Notes: a model not told the origin generated them from the sequence alone. 64,000 nt of DNA from Orobanche coerulescens (GCA_033398695.1 CM065818.1:56142001-56206000); one strand, 5' to 3'. Positions 1 to 13,196 are shown, numbered from the stretch's first letter. Made by a program: numbers and translations.

Positions 1-1848
1 TATGATCATGTAAGGTGCAACCAAACACTTTAATCATAGTACAGATCAATCATCCAATACAATACACTCTCAAGATATCATCAAGTTTACAAACAATACT
101 ATGTTTATGCATTGTAGTTGCAGATGGATTTCTACTTACCTTGATCGGGTAATACCCTTACGTTTATACCAATAGGGGTGGTTGGGATGATATATCTTCA
201 GAACTGTTTCAAGGAATGTGTTTCAAGGATTTACATACCACACGCAAGGTTTAACTCTCTTTATATCGAAAGGGTTTACCACTTCGCATAACCGGTGTTC
301 TATGTACTTTATGTCGGTTTATCGATGTATACCAGCCCATTAACCAATCAATTTTGGACTTATAATTCCTTAATAAATCTATTAGTCTCTGTTTATAAAG
401 TTCATTCAACTCTCACAACTTAAAATTTCAAGGTTTTATAACAAACACTTGATTAAGAGAGTTTATCAAAGTCTTGTCATAATCAGATTTTGTTTTGCTT
501 ATAACCACTATAATATAAGTTGAATTTGCACCAATTTTTGATATAATATCCCTAAGATACTTAAGACTAAGTATACTGCAACTCCTGACCCTGAAACGTA
601 CGGATCAAGTAACATATACTATTAATTCCAAAAGGTGGCAGAATTGGTTCCTTTATTGCCTTAGTGAGTTTTAAGACTCATAAATCCATATTTAACACAA
701 GGGTTTGCCATGTCTGAATTCTTAACATCATTATAACATGTATAAGAACATATACAAGCTCTCACACCTTCGAAATAGCTAAGAAACATAGCAAGAATAA
801 GGAAGAAACAAAGGAAACTCACCTTGATTGTCAAAGGAATTGAGGTGTTGATGTTTTTGATGATTTCTTCTTGAATATTTGGTGATTTTTCGAAGTGTGA
901 AGCTTCTTGATAATGTTCAGACTGTAAATGAGGGTTGAGGGTCGGATTTATCCATCAACCAAGTGGCTTAAGTCGGTTATGAAGGTGAAATGTCCAAAAT
1001 ACCCTCGAATGACTACTAGAGACTAGGTTTGAAATAATTGATCGATTCAAGTAGTTATGATCCGGCTCTTGGAGTGTTTGAACCGGTTCCTAGTAGATAT
1101 TGACCTCATTTAGGGTATGGATGGTCTTTAAAATGGTTTAGTAGAAGTTTAGGGTGTATTTTTATTGCTTAAACTCGATTACCCATGCGAACAATGTTGA
1201 AAATGCTAGTGAAGGACTTTATTGTCAAACTTTCTAAAACTTCACAAATGAGACACTGTAGGTAAGAATGGAAGAAATCATTTATAAAAATATAATTAAT
1301 ATGATAAACTAAAAGATAAGTTCCATTCCTACCGCAGTTGGAACGAATGAGGTATAGACAGATCACAGTATTTTACAAACGTTATCAGATACAATCATAA
1401 ATTGTATCCTATTAGGTATTGACAAGAGTCAAAGGCACTTGAAGCGTGTTAGTTTATTGAATGATGGTTATCCACTTGAATCGTCAATTTAAAGTGACCC
1501 ACTACACGCCGACTAAAATCTCGAGGTAAGCTAGTTAACCTCCGATAGACACGTCAGTGACACCTTTATAACTTCTAGGCTTACCACGTGTACTTAGAGT
1601 TTTATAAGATCTTTACACATATTTTATTTTTGTATTAGAAATACTATGAATAACATAACTTAGTCCCGTAACATATACCACGATTGTGTTTTAGATATGA
1701 GTTCAAATGTTTAGCACATTCCTATGTGTGAAATTAACTATAAGATCAACTGAACCATGAAACATCAAGTAATCCAAATAACACATAATTAACAAGTTAT
1801 GCATGAATCATATTGACCAAGTGAGTAATGTTAGGCTCGGGTATCACA
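1..1848 (-). repeat. 3' LTR of chromovirus A (cut by window edge)
   Basis: Window bases 1-1848 match 7490-9341 almost base for base; four single-base insertions account for the length difference. The copy ends in GGGTATCACA at 1848, followed by a purine tract on the minus strand. The element reads leftwards, so this is its 3' LTR. The outer part of the LTR and its target duplication lie left of the window. No gene is visible; short reading frames here recur identically in the other LTR copy. Confidence 0.93.
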
Positions 1849-1861
1849 TCCTCCCCTCCTT
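1849..1861 (-). other. Polypurine tract of element A
   Basis: Read on the minus strand this is AAGGAGGGGAGGA immediately before the LTR start TGTGATACCC. This is the expected position and composition of a plus-strand primer for a Ty3/gypsy element. A hairpin with arms AAATTTCG and CGAAATTT and loop TCCC lies next to it at 1866-1885. Confidence 0.85.
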
Positions 1862-1888
1862 ATCAAAATTTCGTCCCCGAAATTTAAC

Positions 1889-4800
1889 TTACCTGAAAAG
1901 ATCAGGGTATTTAGCCCTCATTTCATCTTCTCTCTCCCAAGTGGCTTCTTCTACGAGTTGATTTCTCCACAACACTTTGACTAGTGGCACCTCTTTATTT
2001 CTGAGTTTCTTTACTTCTCTTAGTAAGATTTGTACCGGTATCTCCTTGTAACTCAAATCTGCCTCCATCTCAACTGGTTCATTCTTGAGAATGTGGGATG
2101 GATTCGCAATGTATTTTCTTAGTAGAGAAACGTGAAATACATTGTGTATCTGAGACATTGATGATGGCAACTCTAGTCGATAAGCCACTTCACCAACCCG
2201 CTCAGTAATAGGAAATGGCCCAATGTATCTTGGACTCAGTTTTCCTTTCTTACCAAATCTCATTATTCCCTTCATTGGAGAAACCTTCAGGAATACACGA
2301 TCACCCACGGCAAATTCCAGTGCTCTCCTTCTGGTATCTGCATAACTCTTTTGTCTGCTTTGAGCTGTTCTCATTCTTTCTCTGATTAGTGAAAGCCCCT
2401 GTCATTTCTTGAATCATATCGGGACCTAAAACTCTTCTTTCACCAACCTCATCCCAATGTCGGTGATCGACACTTCCGACCATACAAAGCTTCATAAGGA
2501 GCCATTCCAATTGTACTCTGATAACTGTTATTGTAGGAGAATTCAATTAGGGGTAAATGTTTGATCCACTGGCCTTGAAAGTCCATAACACAGGATCTGA
2601 GCATATCTTCAAGAGTTTGTATAGTTCTTTCTGATTGCCCATCCGACTGTGGATGATAAGCGATCTTGAAAGACAAGTGGGTACCCAATGCTCTATGCAG
2701 GCTCTTCCAAAAAGCTGATACAAATCGTGAATCTCTGTCTGATACAATAGATAATGGAACCCCATGTAGCCTCACTATTTCCTGTATATAGAGTTGAGCA
2801 TAACGATCAATGGAGTATGTCGTACAAGCGGGAGAAAGTGAGCGATTTTGTCAATCTATCAACTATAACCCGAGATAGAATTGTGTCCTTTAAGCTGTTC
2901 TTGGTAAACCTATCACAAAATCCATCGTAATGTCCTCCCACTTCCATTTTGGAACAAATAAAGATTTCAAGGTTCTGCTTTGGTCTTTGATGCTCGGCTT
3001 TTACACTGTTGACATGTTAGGCATTGCTCCACATATTGTGCAATATCTTCTTTCATACCGGCCACCAATAGTGTAGTTTCAAGTCTCTGTACATTTTGGT
3101 TGCTCTGGATGTACCGAATATGGTGTTGAGTGCGCCTCTAGTAATATTTCTTTGCGAACATCTTCAAAATTAGGCACACATAAACGATTTCTAAATCGAA
3201 TAATACCATCTTCGACAATTGGAAATCGCGAGGTTCCTAATTTAATGTTCTTCTTTATTTTCTCTAACTCTTGATCCTCTTTCTGGCCTTGCTGAATTCT
3301 ATCTATTAAAGTAGGTCGAAGGGTTAGTGCTGATAATTTTGCTTCTAGCCATCCATGTTGGATAATTTCCACATCCATATTCATCAAATCGTGTAATTCT
3401 GGCTTCTGGATCAAGGTCATGGCCGCAATGGATTGTGCTGATTTTCTTCTTAGGGCATCTGCTACGACATTAGCTTTACCAGGGTGGTAGTTGATGACAC
3501 AATCATAGTCTTTAACAAGTTCCAACCATCTCCGCTGTCTCATATTTAATTCTTTCTAAGTGAAGAAATATTTCAGGCTCTTGTGATCAGTATAAATTTC
3601 ACAACGTTCTCCATATAGGTAATGCCTCCATATTTTAAGTGCAAACACCACTGCAGCAAGTTCTAAATCATGTGTCGGGTAGTTCTTTTCATACTCCTTC
3701 AGTTGTCTAGATGCATATGCTATTACTTTACCATTCTGCATTAATACACAACCCAGACCATTCTTTGAAGCATCACTGTAGACTTTAAAACCTCCAGTTC
3801 CCATTGGAATGGTCAAGATCGGTGCCGATGTCAGCCGCCTCTTCAATTCTTGAAAGCTTTGCTCGCATGATTCTATCCACTTGAAGGGAACATTCGTTCT
3901 AGTCAGTTATGTTAATGGAGAGGCAATCTTGGAGAATCCCTCTACGAATCGACGGTAATATCCAGCTAGACCAAGAAAGCTGCGTACTTCTGTAGAATTT
4001 GTGGGTTGCGGCCAGTTATTGATTGCTTCAACTTTGCTTGGGTCTCTTGAAATCCTGCTCGGATATAACATGCCCCAAGAATACCACTCGGTCTAACCAG
4101 AATTCACACTTTTTAAACTTAGCATATAACTGTTTCTGTTTTAAGACTTCTAAAACTTTCCTTAGATGCACTGTATGGTCTTCTTTGGTCTTCTAATATA
4201 TGAGAATATCATCAATAAACACGATAACAAACTTATCCAGGAAGTCTTTAAACACTCTATTCATTAAATCCATAAATGCTGCTGGGGCATTTGTTAGGCC
4301 AAACGGCATCACCAAAAACTCATAGTGTCCGTACCTGCATCAATGCTTTGTTTTGGGATGTCCTCTTCCTTTATCTTCAATTGATGGTACCCTGATCGCA
4401 GATCAATTTTGGAAAATATAGATGCGCCTTGAATTTGATCAAACAAGTCATCAATTCGAGGTAAAGGATACTTGTTCTTGATCGTAACTATGTTGAGCTC
4501 TCGATAGTCTATACACATCCTCAAAGAACCATCCTCCTTACGAACAGACAATATTGGCGCTCCCCATGGTGAATAACTAGGCCTAATGAGGCCTTTGTCT
4601 AACAACTCTTGCAACTGGGTCTTTAATTCCTTTAATTCAGCTGGTGCCATTCTATATGGTGACTTTGATATTGGTGCCGTTCATTTGTAAGTTAATCACA
4701 AACTCTATTTCACGATCTGGTGGCAGTCCCGGTAGATCATCAGGAAACACTTCAGGGTATTGTTTCACCACCGGTACTTCATTGACGTTCGAGAAATCTT

Positions 4801-5248
4801 GTTTTTCAATGCTCATTACACTAACTACATAGCCTTCACAACCACTGTTTAATAAACGTTGTGCCTTCATTGCTGAGATTACTGGAAATCTTAAATTCTT
4901 ACTAACCCGACAAAATAAAAGGTTCTTCCCGTGGTTGTAGTGTCACAATCTTTCTCCAAAGTCAACGGTAGCATGATATTTTGATAACCAATCCATACCC
5001 AAGATTATGTCATAGTCATTCATGTCCAACACACTTAAATCAGCATAGAGTTCCCTATTTTCGATAGGAATACTACACGCTCGTATGATCTTATCTGTTT
5101 GTTTTGGATCTCCGGAGGGTAACTACATTATAACCTACCTCAATTGTTTCGGTACTCTACCCACCTTCTCACATACTCGGTAGATGCAAATGAATGTGTA
5201 GCACCAGGATCAAATAATACCGATCTTTGAAATACCAAAGATAAGAAG
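1889..5248 (-). pseudogene. Decayed pol of Tekay-like chromovirus A
   Basis: Reading from high to low coordinates, the order is protease, reverse transcriptase, RNase H, integrase and chromodomain, as in chromoviruses. The protease site near 5210 reads LFDPGATHSF, where the usual DSG has become DPG. Reverse transcriptase lies at about 4650-4200, with [22 protein letters not shown] and the catalytic FIDD, but a frameshift and stops interrupt it. RNase H at 3846-3543 keeps YSDAS and TDHKSL. Integrase keeps VDRLTKS (about 2860), VSDRDSRF (about 2730) and YHPQSDGQSERT. The C-terminal piece 2374-1889 has the chromodomain core VLWRNQ..EEATWE. At least five frameshifts or stops break the frame, so the element cannot make a functional polyprotein. 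The chromodomain and tRNA-Met primer site point to the Tekay/Del lineage. Confidence 0.9.
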
Positions 5249-5249
5249 G

Positions 5250-6350
5250 TTACTGTGATAATAGACGGATTAGCTTCACATCTTCTCTGGTTATAGTGTA
5301 AACTCTAGTGTACCCTTTCTGCGCTTTAGCTTTTGTCTTGTTTGGGCAAACATTCGCCATATGTCCAGGTTGTCCACATGAAAAGCATACTTTAGAACCC
5401 AATAAGCAAACTCCACTATGTTGTTTTCCACAATTAGGGCATGCGTAATGGTACAAAGGGTCTACCCTCTTGAGACTTCATGCGCTTACTTGGTCCTCCT
5501 TGTTCTGCCCCTTTTTAGATGGAAAATCAGCATCTGGATTCTGCGATTGAGGTGGCCTCTTCTTTTCATTCTTAAACCGGCGTTGGCCTTGTCGTTGGGC
5601 AAATTGCCGCCGAACCTCTTGTGCTTGTCGAATCCTCGGTTACGCACTGCGACCAATGCTCTCTCGGCAATTATTGAATAAGTCGTCCCTTGAATTCTGC
5701 CATGCCGACATCTCTGTATAGCTCTGGTCTCAAGCCTTCAAGGAACCTCTCCACTTTCGGTGCTTCCGTGCTAACCATATGCTCAGGAAACCTAGACGGC
5801 ATTTCGAACTTACAGATGTAGTCCGAAACCGTCATGCTTCCTTGTTTCAAGCTGTATAAATTCGTTCATCTTCATTGCACGAACAGAGCCGTAAAGTACT
5901 TATTTACGAAGAGTTCCTTGAACTTAGCCCAAGTCATTGTTGCCACATTTTCAATAGCGCTTATCGTATCCCACCAATGACACCTTTGCCACGTAACATG
6001 AAGGATGCACAAAGTACCTTGTTCTCTTGAAACATTACTATCTTGGAACATGTTTTCTATAGTCCTTAGCCAATTTTACGCATAGGATCCATGCGCTCTC
6101 AAGCGTCGGTGAATTCAACTTCTGAACCTTCCTCCATCTAATTCAACTTGTTCTACTCGAGGTGGCGGTCGATTCTGTCATCTCCCTCTCGTCTCGCATG
6201 TCTCTTTGTTGGATGAGTTGTTGGATTTGTTGAGATTGCCTTTCTACTAGTTCGATATCGACCAATGATCGGATCACGATCGAACTTGTGGATGTCATTT
6301 CGGGTCTTGTGTTCTACCCCATCACTGCCTTCATTTCTTGTTCTCGGCAT
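5250..6350 (-). pseudogene. Decayed gag of chromovirus A
   Basis: The likely start is the ATG at 6350, with an N-terminus reading MPRTRNEG, about 150 bases inside the primer-binding site. The middle part (about 6100-5700) is broken by stops, but MTWAKFKELF near 5930 is recognisable as the retrotransposon gag domain. At the 3' end (5456-5250) a CCHC zinc knuckle is intact: CFSCGQPGHMANVC. A gag of this kind packages the element's RNA in cytoplasmic particles. The pieces are collinear with pol in one minus-strand unit. Confidence 0.82.
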
Positions 6351-6500
6351 TATTCTCTATTTATGACTGAGCCCTATATCATATGGTCAATATAATTCAT
6401 GAAATATGAGTGCACACAAATAAAATAACACTTACTGGATTTGTTGTGCTCCACATGCTCTGAGCTCGTGTACATGGACAGTCTACAGGGCACAAATCGG

Positions 6501-6512
6501 GCTCTGATACCA
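6501..6512 (-). other. Primer-binding site of A (initiator tRNA-Met)
   Basis: On the minus strand this reads TGGTATCAGAGC, the 12-base complement of the 3' end of plant initiator tRNA-Met. It lies two bases inside the 5' LTR end at 6515, which fixes the LTR boundary and the element's orientation. Confidence 0.92.
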
Positions 6513-6514
6513 AC

Positions 6515-9341
6515 TGTAACACACCCGATCTAACTACCTAATATAAACTATCTTATATCATATTAGTACTTATAAATTACGGTGAAATTTCGACAGAATT
6601 TCCCCTAAACTAGTACCTATCCCAAACCTGTGACATAAAACCAACACAAGTATCATACAGAGACATCTAGTCTCAATCCGAATCAAACTCATGACATCAA
6701 TATCCCCGTAGCTATAACTACAAGAGATTAGTAAACAACAAAACTTCGAGCTTTCCAAATCACTCATTTATTTTACATTACGATATTTAAACAACCTCAC
6801 ATTTTAAACAAACATACTAAGTGAACTTAAAGTACCCCTCACACCATCAACGACACTCGAACACATGAGTACATTACTACAATACATATTTATAAAACAA
6901 GGTTCAGAAACAAGAACTAAAACATGTTAAGCCCATGGTTAAGCCCGACAGGTCGTCATCCATGTACGTCGACCCTCAGCAACAGTGGAACTCCAACTCA
7001 TCCAGCGAGGGAACATACTCAAGCATCAGAATTACCTACAATGCATAAACTACGTGAGCTAAAGCCCAATAAGTAGAAATCATGCATGTTATGTATCATG
7101 TCTGATGCAACATATGACATATGATTATCAATGAGAATCTCTCAAAATCATTTTCTTATCCTTGGGCCCGTTGAACCACGTACTAAGCACCGGAATGAAC
7201 TCAACATCATATCATATCATGAGGCATGCATCTACCATGCCAGACATATAAGGCATGCATCTACCACACCAAATATATCGTGAGAACACGCATATACCAT
7301 GTCTCACACATGATATAAGCACGCATCTACCGTGCTAAACATATCGTAAAAGCATGCATCTACCATGCCTCGGTGCTCTAGCATCGGCCAACAAAACATT
7401 TTTCTTTTCTTTCTTTCCATGATCGTACCATGCATGCAGACACTAGTGAGTATCCTGTTATGCATGCATGTGAAGATGCTAATGGATGTTATGATCATGT
7501 AAGGTGCAACCAAACACTTTAATCATAGTACAGATCAATCATCCAATACAATACACTCTCAAGATATCATCAAGTTTACAAACAATACTATGTTTATGCA
7601 TTGTAGTTGCAGATGGATTTCTACTTACCTTGATTGGGTAATACCCTTACGTTTATACCAATAGGGGGTGGTTGGGATGATATATCTTCAGAACCTGTTT
7701 CAAGGAATGTGTTTCAAGGATTTACATACCACACGCAAGGTTTAACTCTCTTTATATCGAAAGGGTTTACCACTTCGCATAACCGGTGTTCTATGTACTT
7801 TATGTCGGTTTATCGATGTATACCAGCCCATTAACCAATCAATTTTGGACTTATAATTCCTTAATAAATCTATTAGTCTCTGTTTATAAAGTTCATTCAA
7901 CTCTCACAACTTAAAATTTCAAGGTTTTATAACAAACACTTGATTAAGAGAGTTTATCAAAGTCTTGTCATAATCAGATTTTGTTTTGCTTATAACCACT
8001 ATAATATAAGTTGAATTTGCACCAATTTTTGATATAATATCCCTAAGATACTTAAGAATAAGTATACTGAAACTCCTGACCCTGAAACATACGGATCAAG
8101 TAACATATACTATTAATTCCAAAAGGTGGCAGAATTGGTTCCTTTATTGCCTTAGTGAGTTTTAAGACTCATAAATCCATATTTAACACAAGGGTTTGCC
8201 ATGTCTGAATTCTTAACATCATTATAACATGTATAAGAACATACACAAGCTCTCACACCTTCGAAATAGCTAAGAAACATAGCAAGAATAAGGAAGAAAC
8301 AAAGGAAACTCACCTTGATTGTCAAAGGAATTGAGGTGTTGATGTTTTTGATGATTTCTTCTTGAATATTTGGTGATTTTTCGAAGTGTGAAGCTTCTTG
8401 ATAATGTTCAGACTGTAAATGAGGGTTGAGGGTCGGATTTATCCATCAACCAAGTGTCTTAAGTCGGTTATGAAGGTGAAATGTCCAAAATACCCTCGAA
8501 TGACTACTAGAGACTAGGTTTGAAATAATTGATCGATTCAAGTAGTTATGATCCGGTTCTTGGAGTGTTTGAACCGGTTCCTAGTAGATATTGACCTCAT
8601 TTAGGGTATGGATGGTCTTTAAAATGGTTTAGTAGAAGTTTAGGGTGTATTTTTATTGCTTAAACTCGATTACCCATGCGAACAATGTTGAAAATGCTAG
8701 TGAAGGACTTTATTGTCAAACTTTCTAAAACTTCACAAATGAGACACTGTAGGTAAGAATGGAAGAAATCATTTATAAAAATATAATTAATATGATAAAC
8801 TAAAAGATAAGTTCCATTCCTACCGCAGTTGGAACGAATGAGGTATAGACAGATCACAGTATTTTACAAACGTTATCAGATACAATCATAAATTGTATCC
8901 TATTAGGTATTGACAAGAGTCAAAGGCACTTGACGCGTGTTAGTTTATTGAATGATGGTTATCCACTTGAATCGTCAATTTAAAGTGACCCACTACACGC
9001 GCCGACTAAAATCTCGAGGTAAGCTAGTTAACCTCCGATAGACACGTCAGTGACACCTTTATAACTTCTAGGCTTACCACGTGTACTTAGAGTTTTATAA
9101 GATCTTTACACATATTTTATTTTTGTATTAGAAATACTATGAATAACATAACTTAGTCCCGTAACATATACCACGATTGTGTTTTAGATATGAGTTCAAA
9201 TGTTTAGCACATTCCTATGTGTGAAATTAACTATAAGATCAACTGAACCATGAAACATCAAGTAATCCAAATAACACATAATTAACAAGTTATGCATGAA
9301 TCATATTGACCAAGTGAGTAATGTTAGGCTCGGGTATCACA
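6515..9341 (-). repeat. 5' LTR of chromovirus A, complete
   Basis: The LTR is 2,827 bp, bounded by TGTAACACACCC at 6515 and GGGTATCACA at 9341 as read on the plus strand. Its distal 1.85 kb is nearly identical to 1-1848, so the insertion is young relative to the B and C elements around it. The right flank starts CCGGC and continues as a family B LTR interrupted by this insertion. A minisatellite lies at 7221-7375. No coding gene is visible. Confidence 0.92.
7221..7375. repeat. Degenerate minisatellite in the A LTR
   Basis: About four imperfect units of 35-45 bp are built on GGCATGCATCTACCATGCC, whose ends GGCATG and CATGCC are inverted repeats. The units are separated by AT-rich spacers containing ATATC or ATAT. 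Only the right LTR copy is inside the window, so copy-number variation between LTRs cannot be checked here. Confidence 0.75.
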
Positions 9342-9656
9342 CCGGCTGATATAAAATCAATAAACGAGTTGTCAAACCAAAAGCCACGGCCAAGACAATC
9401 AATAATACTCAACCGATCGGATGAGATCGGGTAAAAATCACCAAAACCAAGGAGATCCCCTAAATTCAGGAAACTAGGTATCTAAGAAGAGATTACCTTG
9501 ATTTGAGCAAAGGAGATGATTAGATGTTGTTAAACACCTACAAATCCACTCCAAGATGAAGCTTGATGAAGAAGATCTCCAAAAAATCACTCCCGGAGCT
9601 CAACTCGGTTGAAGATGACGAAGGGAGAAGAAAAAATGACGAAATAAGGCTGCTGT

Positions 9657-9672
9657 CCAGTATTTATACTGG
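9657..9672 (-). promoter_or_regulatory. TATA palindrome of B LTR copy 1
   Basis: CCAGTATTTATACTGG has six-base inverted arms. On the minus strand, the element's sense strand, it presents TATAAATA. LTR copy 3 has the same form at 26329-26344. In LTR copy 2 (15041-15056) the central four bases are inverted to TAAA, which places TATAAATA on the opposite strand. Confidence 0.55.
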
Positions 9673-9680
9673 ATAGTTAT

Positions 9681-10035
9681 TAGCGTGCGCTAGGCAGACT
9701 GCATTTGCACGCGTTAACGGGGTCAACGCTATAGAACAAACCGCCTGTAACACAGTAAGCGTGCGCTAGCCAATATGCATAGCGTGCGCTAACGAGTCAG
9801 GAATCCAGTCCAGTGGCTTCTGGACTGGTCTGCACCTACCAGGTAGCGTGCACTAGTAATAAAAATCAGCATGCGCTAGGCAGACGACAGCGTGCACTAT
9901 CCACCAACCATAGCGTGCCCTAACGAGACTTCAGTCCCAGTCTAGTAGCTCCTGGACTGCCTCTGGACTGCCAGTTAGCGTGCGCTAACAGTAGCACAGT
10001 AGCGCGCGCTACACCATAAGCGATAGCGTGGGCTA
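9681..10035. promoter_or_regulatory. AGCGTGCGCT palindrome cluster, B LTR copy 1
   Basis: About ten copies of TAGCGTGCGCTA or close variants (arms AGCG and CGCT around two central bases) lie within about 350 bp. They start nine bases beyond the TATA palindrome. Relative to the minus-strand LTR they occupy U3, upstream of the putative core promoter. Equivalent clusters are at 15064-15415 and 26350-26735. A regulatory role is inferred from position and repetition. Confidence 0.6.
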
Positions 10036-10203
10036 CACTGGAAGGAGTCAAAAACTCATACAATGATCCAGAATGGAAATCAAACACGTGTCAACTCATG
10101 ACACGACCATATGTGGCACAACATTCCAAAGGCATGGACAATGCTAATCCGATAAATCGCAGAAAAACTCAACAAAACTGGAATGAAGATCTCGGGTATT
10201 ATA

Positions 10204-12797
10204 TTTTACCCCTCTTAAAAGAAGTTTCGTCCCCGAAACTTGAAACATAGAACGATCAATGCAAAACAATCCCAGATAACACACGTTATCCATTGCCGAC
10301 AACCTGCCAAGAATCACATGCAGCGCGTAGCAGCTACCATCCATATCGCTACACCAGAACCACAACAAAACATAATGAATAAAAGTCAATATGGTTAACA
10401 AACCCGAACAACACAACAACCAAAACGCGAGTTACTCGTTGAACAAATATGAAGTTCTAACGGCCCAAGGTTTAGAAGATCGAATATGAAGTTAATTTCT
10501 CGAACTTAAGGAAATTACGAAGTGATCCGAACGTTAAAAAAAAATCATGATACGAGATCAACGAATACCAGACAACAAACGATCGAACAAAAACGATCGA
10601 ACAATCATATCCGAATCATAAAGAATAACAGAAATCGAATAGCATCCCCGAAGTCCACAGCACGAATCAAGACAATATATGATCCGGTGAAAATGACAAG
10701 ATATACATTTTCATAAGATTCACAGGAGCGGAACCGAATTCGAAAAAGTCACAACAACAAACGGAATAACCCGAAACAATACCACAACTCGTTCGAACAA
10801 CAAAAAGTGAAGAGTAGAACAAGTCCAGAAAATATCGACGAACACAAACGAGTCGATAGAGTCGAACAAAACAATAGCGAAAAAAATGGATATTGCACAA
10901 TATCATCTTTAAAAGAGGTTTCGTCCCCGAAACCTAAACAACAAGAACGAAGTGCTAGAATAGCAACCTTCCTGGAAATCTTCTCTTGGTCCCGCATCTG
11001 ATCTCCATGACTATCTGTACGGCCGTCACGACCGCGCCCTTTGTCCCTCGGCATACTAAGCGGATACTCACTCAATACAATGGCACAACATCGCAAAATA
11101 ATATACCAAATTGCCCACTCGCCTCGACATATCACATACGACAACTAATATCAACTTGATAAGAAGATCCATGAGGTATCCTTTTAAATGATATCATTTA
11201 AAAATCCTTGGATTTGCATGTTTATTCAAAACAAAACTTTAAAAGTATTTTTGGTACCTCGGGCTTTTTGTCAAAACTTTTAAACAACGGACTTTAACTG
11301 TCTCATTTGAAATTATTTGCAAAACAATATTTCCTTACAACTGGCACTATCAAAATCACTATGCCACTACACATCATCATTTTGGAGTGATTCAAGGTCA
11401 CGCACAATAACTGACTCAGTACAGAAAACTTTTCTAAATCCGATTTTGAAGTTAAATCGAGTAAGATCCTTCATCTTTCACAATATATGTTTGAAAATAA
11501 AAATTGTATTGGTTTTTGAAAATAAAAATTTTTATGGTGTGAAAAATTTCTGAAAACCATGTACTCGAATCTTTTGAAAATATAATAGTACGTCACAAAT
11601 CATTTCTTGAAAATCCTCTCAACACTACACAATAATCAACGACGGTAACATTTTACAAAATGTTCAAAGGTATTTTAAAACGACTCTTTCAATACCGTCG
11701 GGGTTCCTTTAGGAAATTCAAGGTCATCTCGCCAATTTTAAACGATTTTCAAAGTCCACACGAAGCCGCCTATTAAGCGAACCATCAAAACTTTATGAAA
11801 TTTAATTTTCCACAACTTGCTCAAGTTTATAAAATTTTCAGAAAAGCATTTTCGAACACACACACAACAGACATAATTTATCACTTTATCAAAATACGAT
11901 CCATTACCATTAAATCCGATCACACGTCAACATCATCTGTCCACATAATTACAGTATCACACAAGCAACCGTCAAAAGATAATTAACATCTAAAACTGAA
12001 ATCCTACCTCTCAGTAATGAGGACTCTCACAACAAGTGCATTTAGGACGACTTAACGTTCACACCACCAACTTAATCACAATTTTGAGAATTATTGACCA
12101 AATAATAATGCCAACATCACTACATACCCCCGAACCGACGATCATGAAATCAAAAAGTCGAAAGTAAGAGCCACGTTTCGAGTAAATTTTTGGTAGACCT
12201 CATTTGAGTTTTTAAAATCAAATTTTGAAAACTTGCAAGGCAAGATGAAAATAAAATACAAGTAGATAAGTTCTAAAAAAAAATTCCGGTCTCGACGTCA
12301 TCATACGAAATCAAAATTTTCCCTTTCTTGAAGGATGTTTTAAAATAAAATTTACGTGACTCTTCAAAAATAATTAAACTTTGAAATATCACATTGACAA
12401 ACTTTCCTTGCGGGATCACACCAAGCCGTTACTCTAGTAAAACGATTCACACAATATATACACCTATTTATACACCGATATCACTTTTCATTCCAGTACA
12501 ACACAAGAATCAACTAGCATGGATTACGTATTCACAATTCACATTTAAACTCCACATAATAACACATAATCACACAAGCTCGTATAACACGAGACGCAAC
12601 AAAGTAGGGAGACTTACATCCACAGATCGCACAAAGATGATAGCTGTACCTCGATACTAATCACGACCGGCACCTCAGACGACGCGTCGCGACATGACTC
12701 AGTCAGACAAAATTTGACAAGACAAGACAAGGACCGACAACACACAACTCGACCCAACAACCTAGGTTTCCGCCACCTAAGCTCTGATACCATATTC
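10204..12797 (-). mobile_element. Family B internal region 1 (non-autonomous)
   Basis: This 2.6 kb internal domain has a purine tract and hairpin (AGTTTCG/CGAAACT, 10223-10240) at its left end. A tRNA-Met primer site lies at its right end just before 12798. It contains no protease, reverse transcriptase or integrase. The only coding trace is a short gag N-terminus at 10935-11054. A second copy of the hairpin at 10917-10934 shows that the interior is a patchwork. It is nearly identical to internal region 2. It would have to be mobilised by an autonomous relative with the same primer and purine-tract signals. Confidence 0.82.
10935..11054 (-). pseudogene. Gag N-terminal remnant in B internal region 1
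   Basis: From the ATG at 11054 the minus strand reads MPRDKGRGRDGRTD, then a short helical stretch, before running into the second purine-tract hairpin at 10934. The start resembles the Arg/Gly-rich start of family C gag (MPRGRGRGRGRG at 31949), so it is a truncated gag of about 40 codons. The same remnant is at 16450 in internal region 2. It probably lost its C-terminus when the internal domain was deleted. Confidence 0.6.
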
Positions 12798-13196
12798 TGT
12801 AACACCCCCCCCCCAAACCACTCAGGAATATTACATAGCCGCAGACCCTCTCCGTGAGGATCTACCAGGCTAAATACAAAAAACACCACAATATAATACA
12901 TGCCGACATGGGTAATTAACGAACCATTAGACCGATTTGGTCTTTTACCACAATATACACATCAACCAAACATTATTCTTTCTCGCAACTCATACCCACG
13001 CAGGGGTTAACATAAATCAACATTCCTATAAAATGGGAAAATAAACACAACGGAAGGACAAAACAACAAGACATCACCAAATACTCAATACCGGTCTTCA
13101 TGTGATTAGTATCGTCGTCTTCCATCATCCTTCGTAACGATCCTGTGAATTGCTCCCCAGCAACCTGCAAATTCCTAGACGCAATACAGACATCCA

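Larger units (their letters stand above)
9342..10203 (-). repeat. Family B LTR copy 1 (right part, cut by A)
   Basis: This matches the last 860 bp of LTR copy 2 (about 14728-15585). The rest of the copy lies left of element A, outside the window. It ends GGTATTATA where copies 2 and 3 end GGTATTACA. It contains a TATA palindrome at 9657-9672 and a cluster of AGCG..CGCT palindromes at 9681-10035. A polypurine tract and hairpin follow directly, which shows that it is the 3' LTR of a minus-strand element. Confidence 0.88.

Noticed and set aside
1169..1366. 65-residue frame repeated at 8660-8857
   Set aside because: It is identical in both LTRs of element A because the LTRs are near-identical; it has no motif, start context or conservation beyond that.
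6501..6512. tRNA gene suggested by tRNA-Met and tRNA-Asp matches (also 54342 and 62884)
   Set aside because: Only 12-18 bases complementary to tRNA 3' ends are present and no cloverleaf; these are primer-binding sites.
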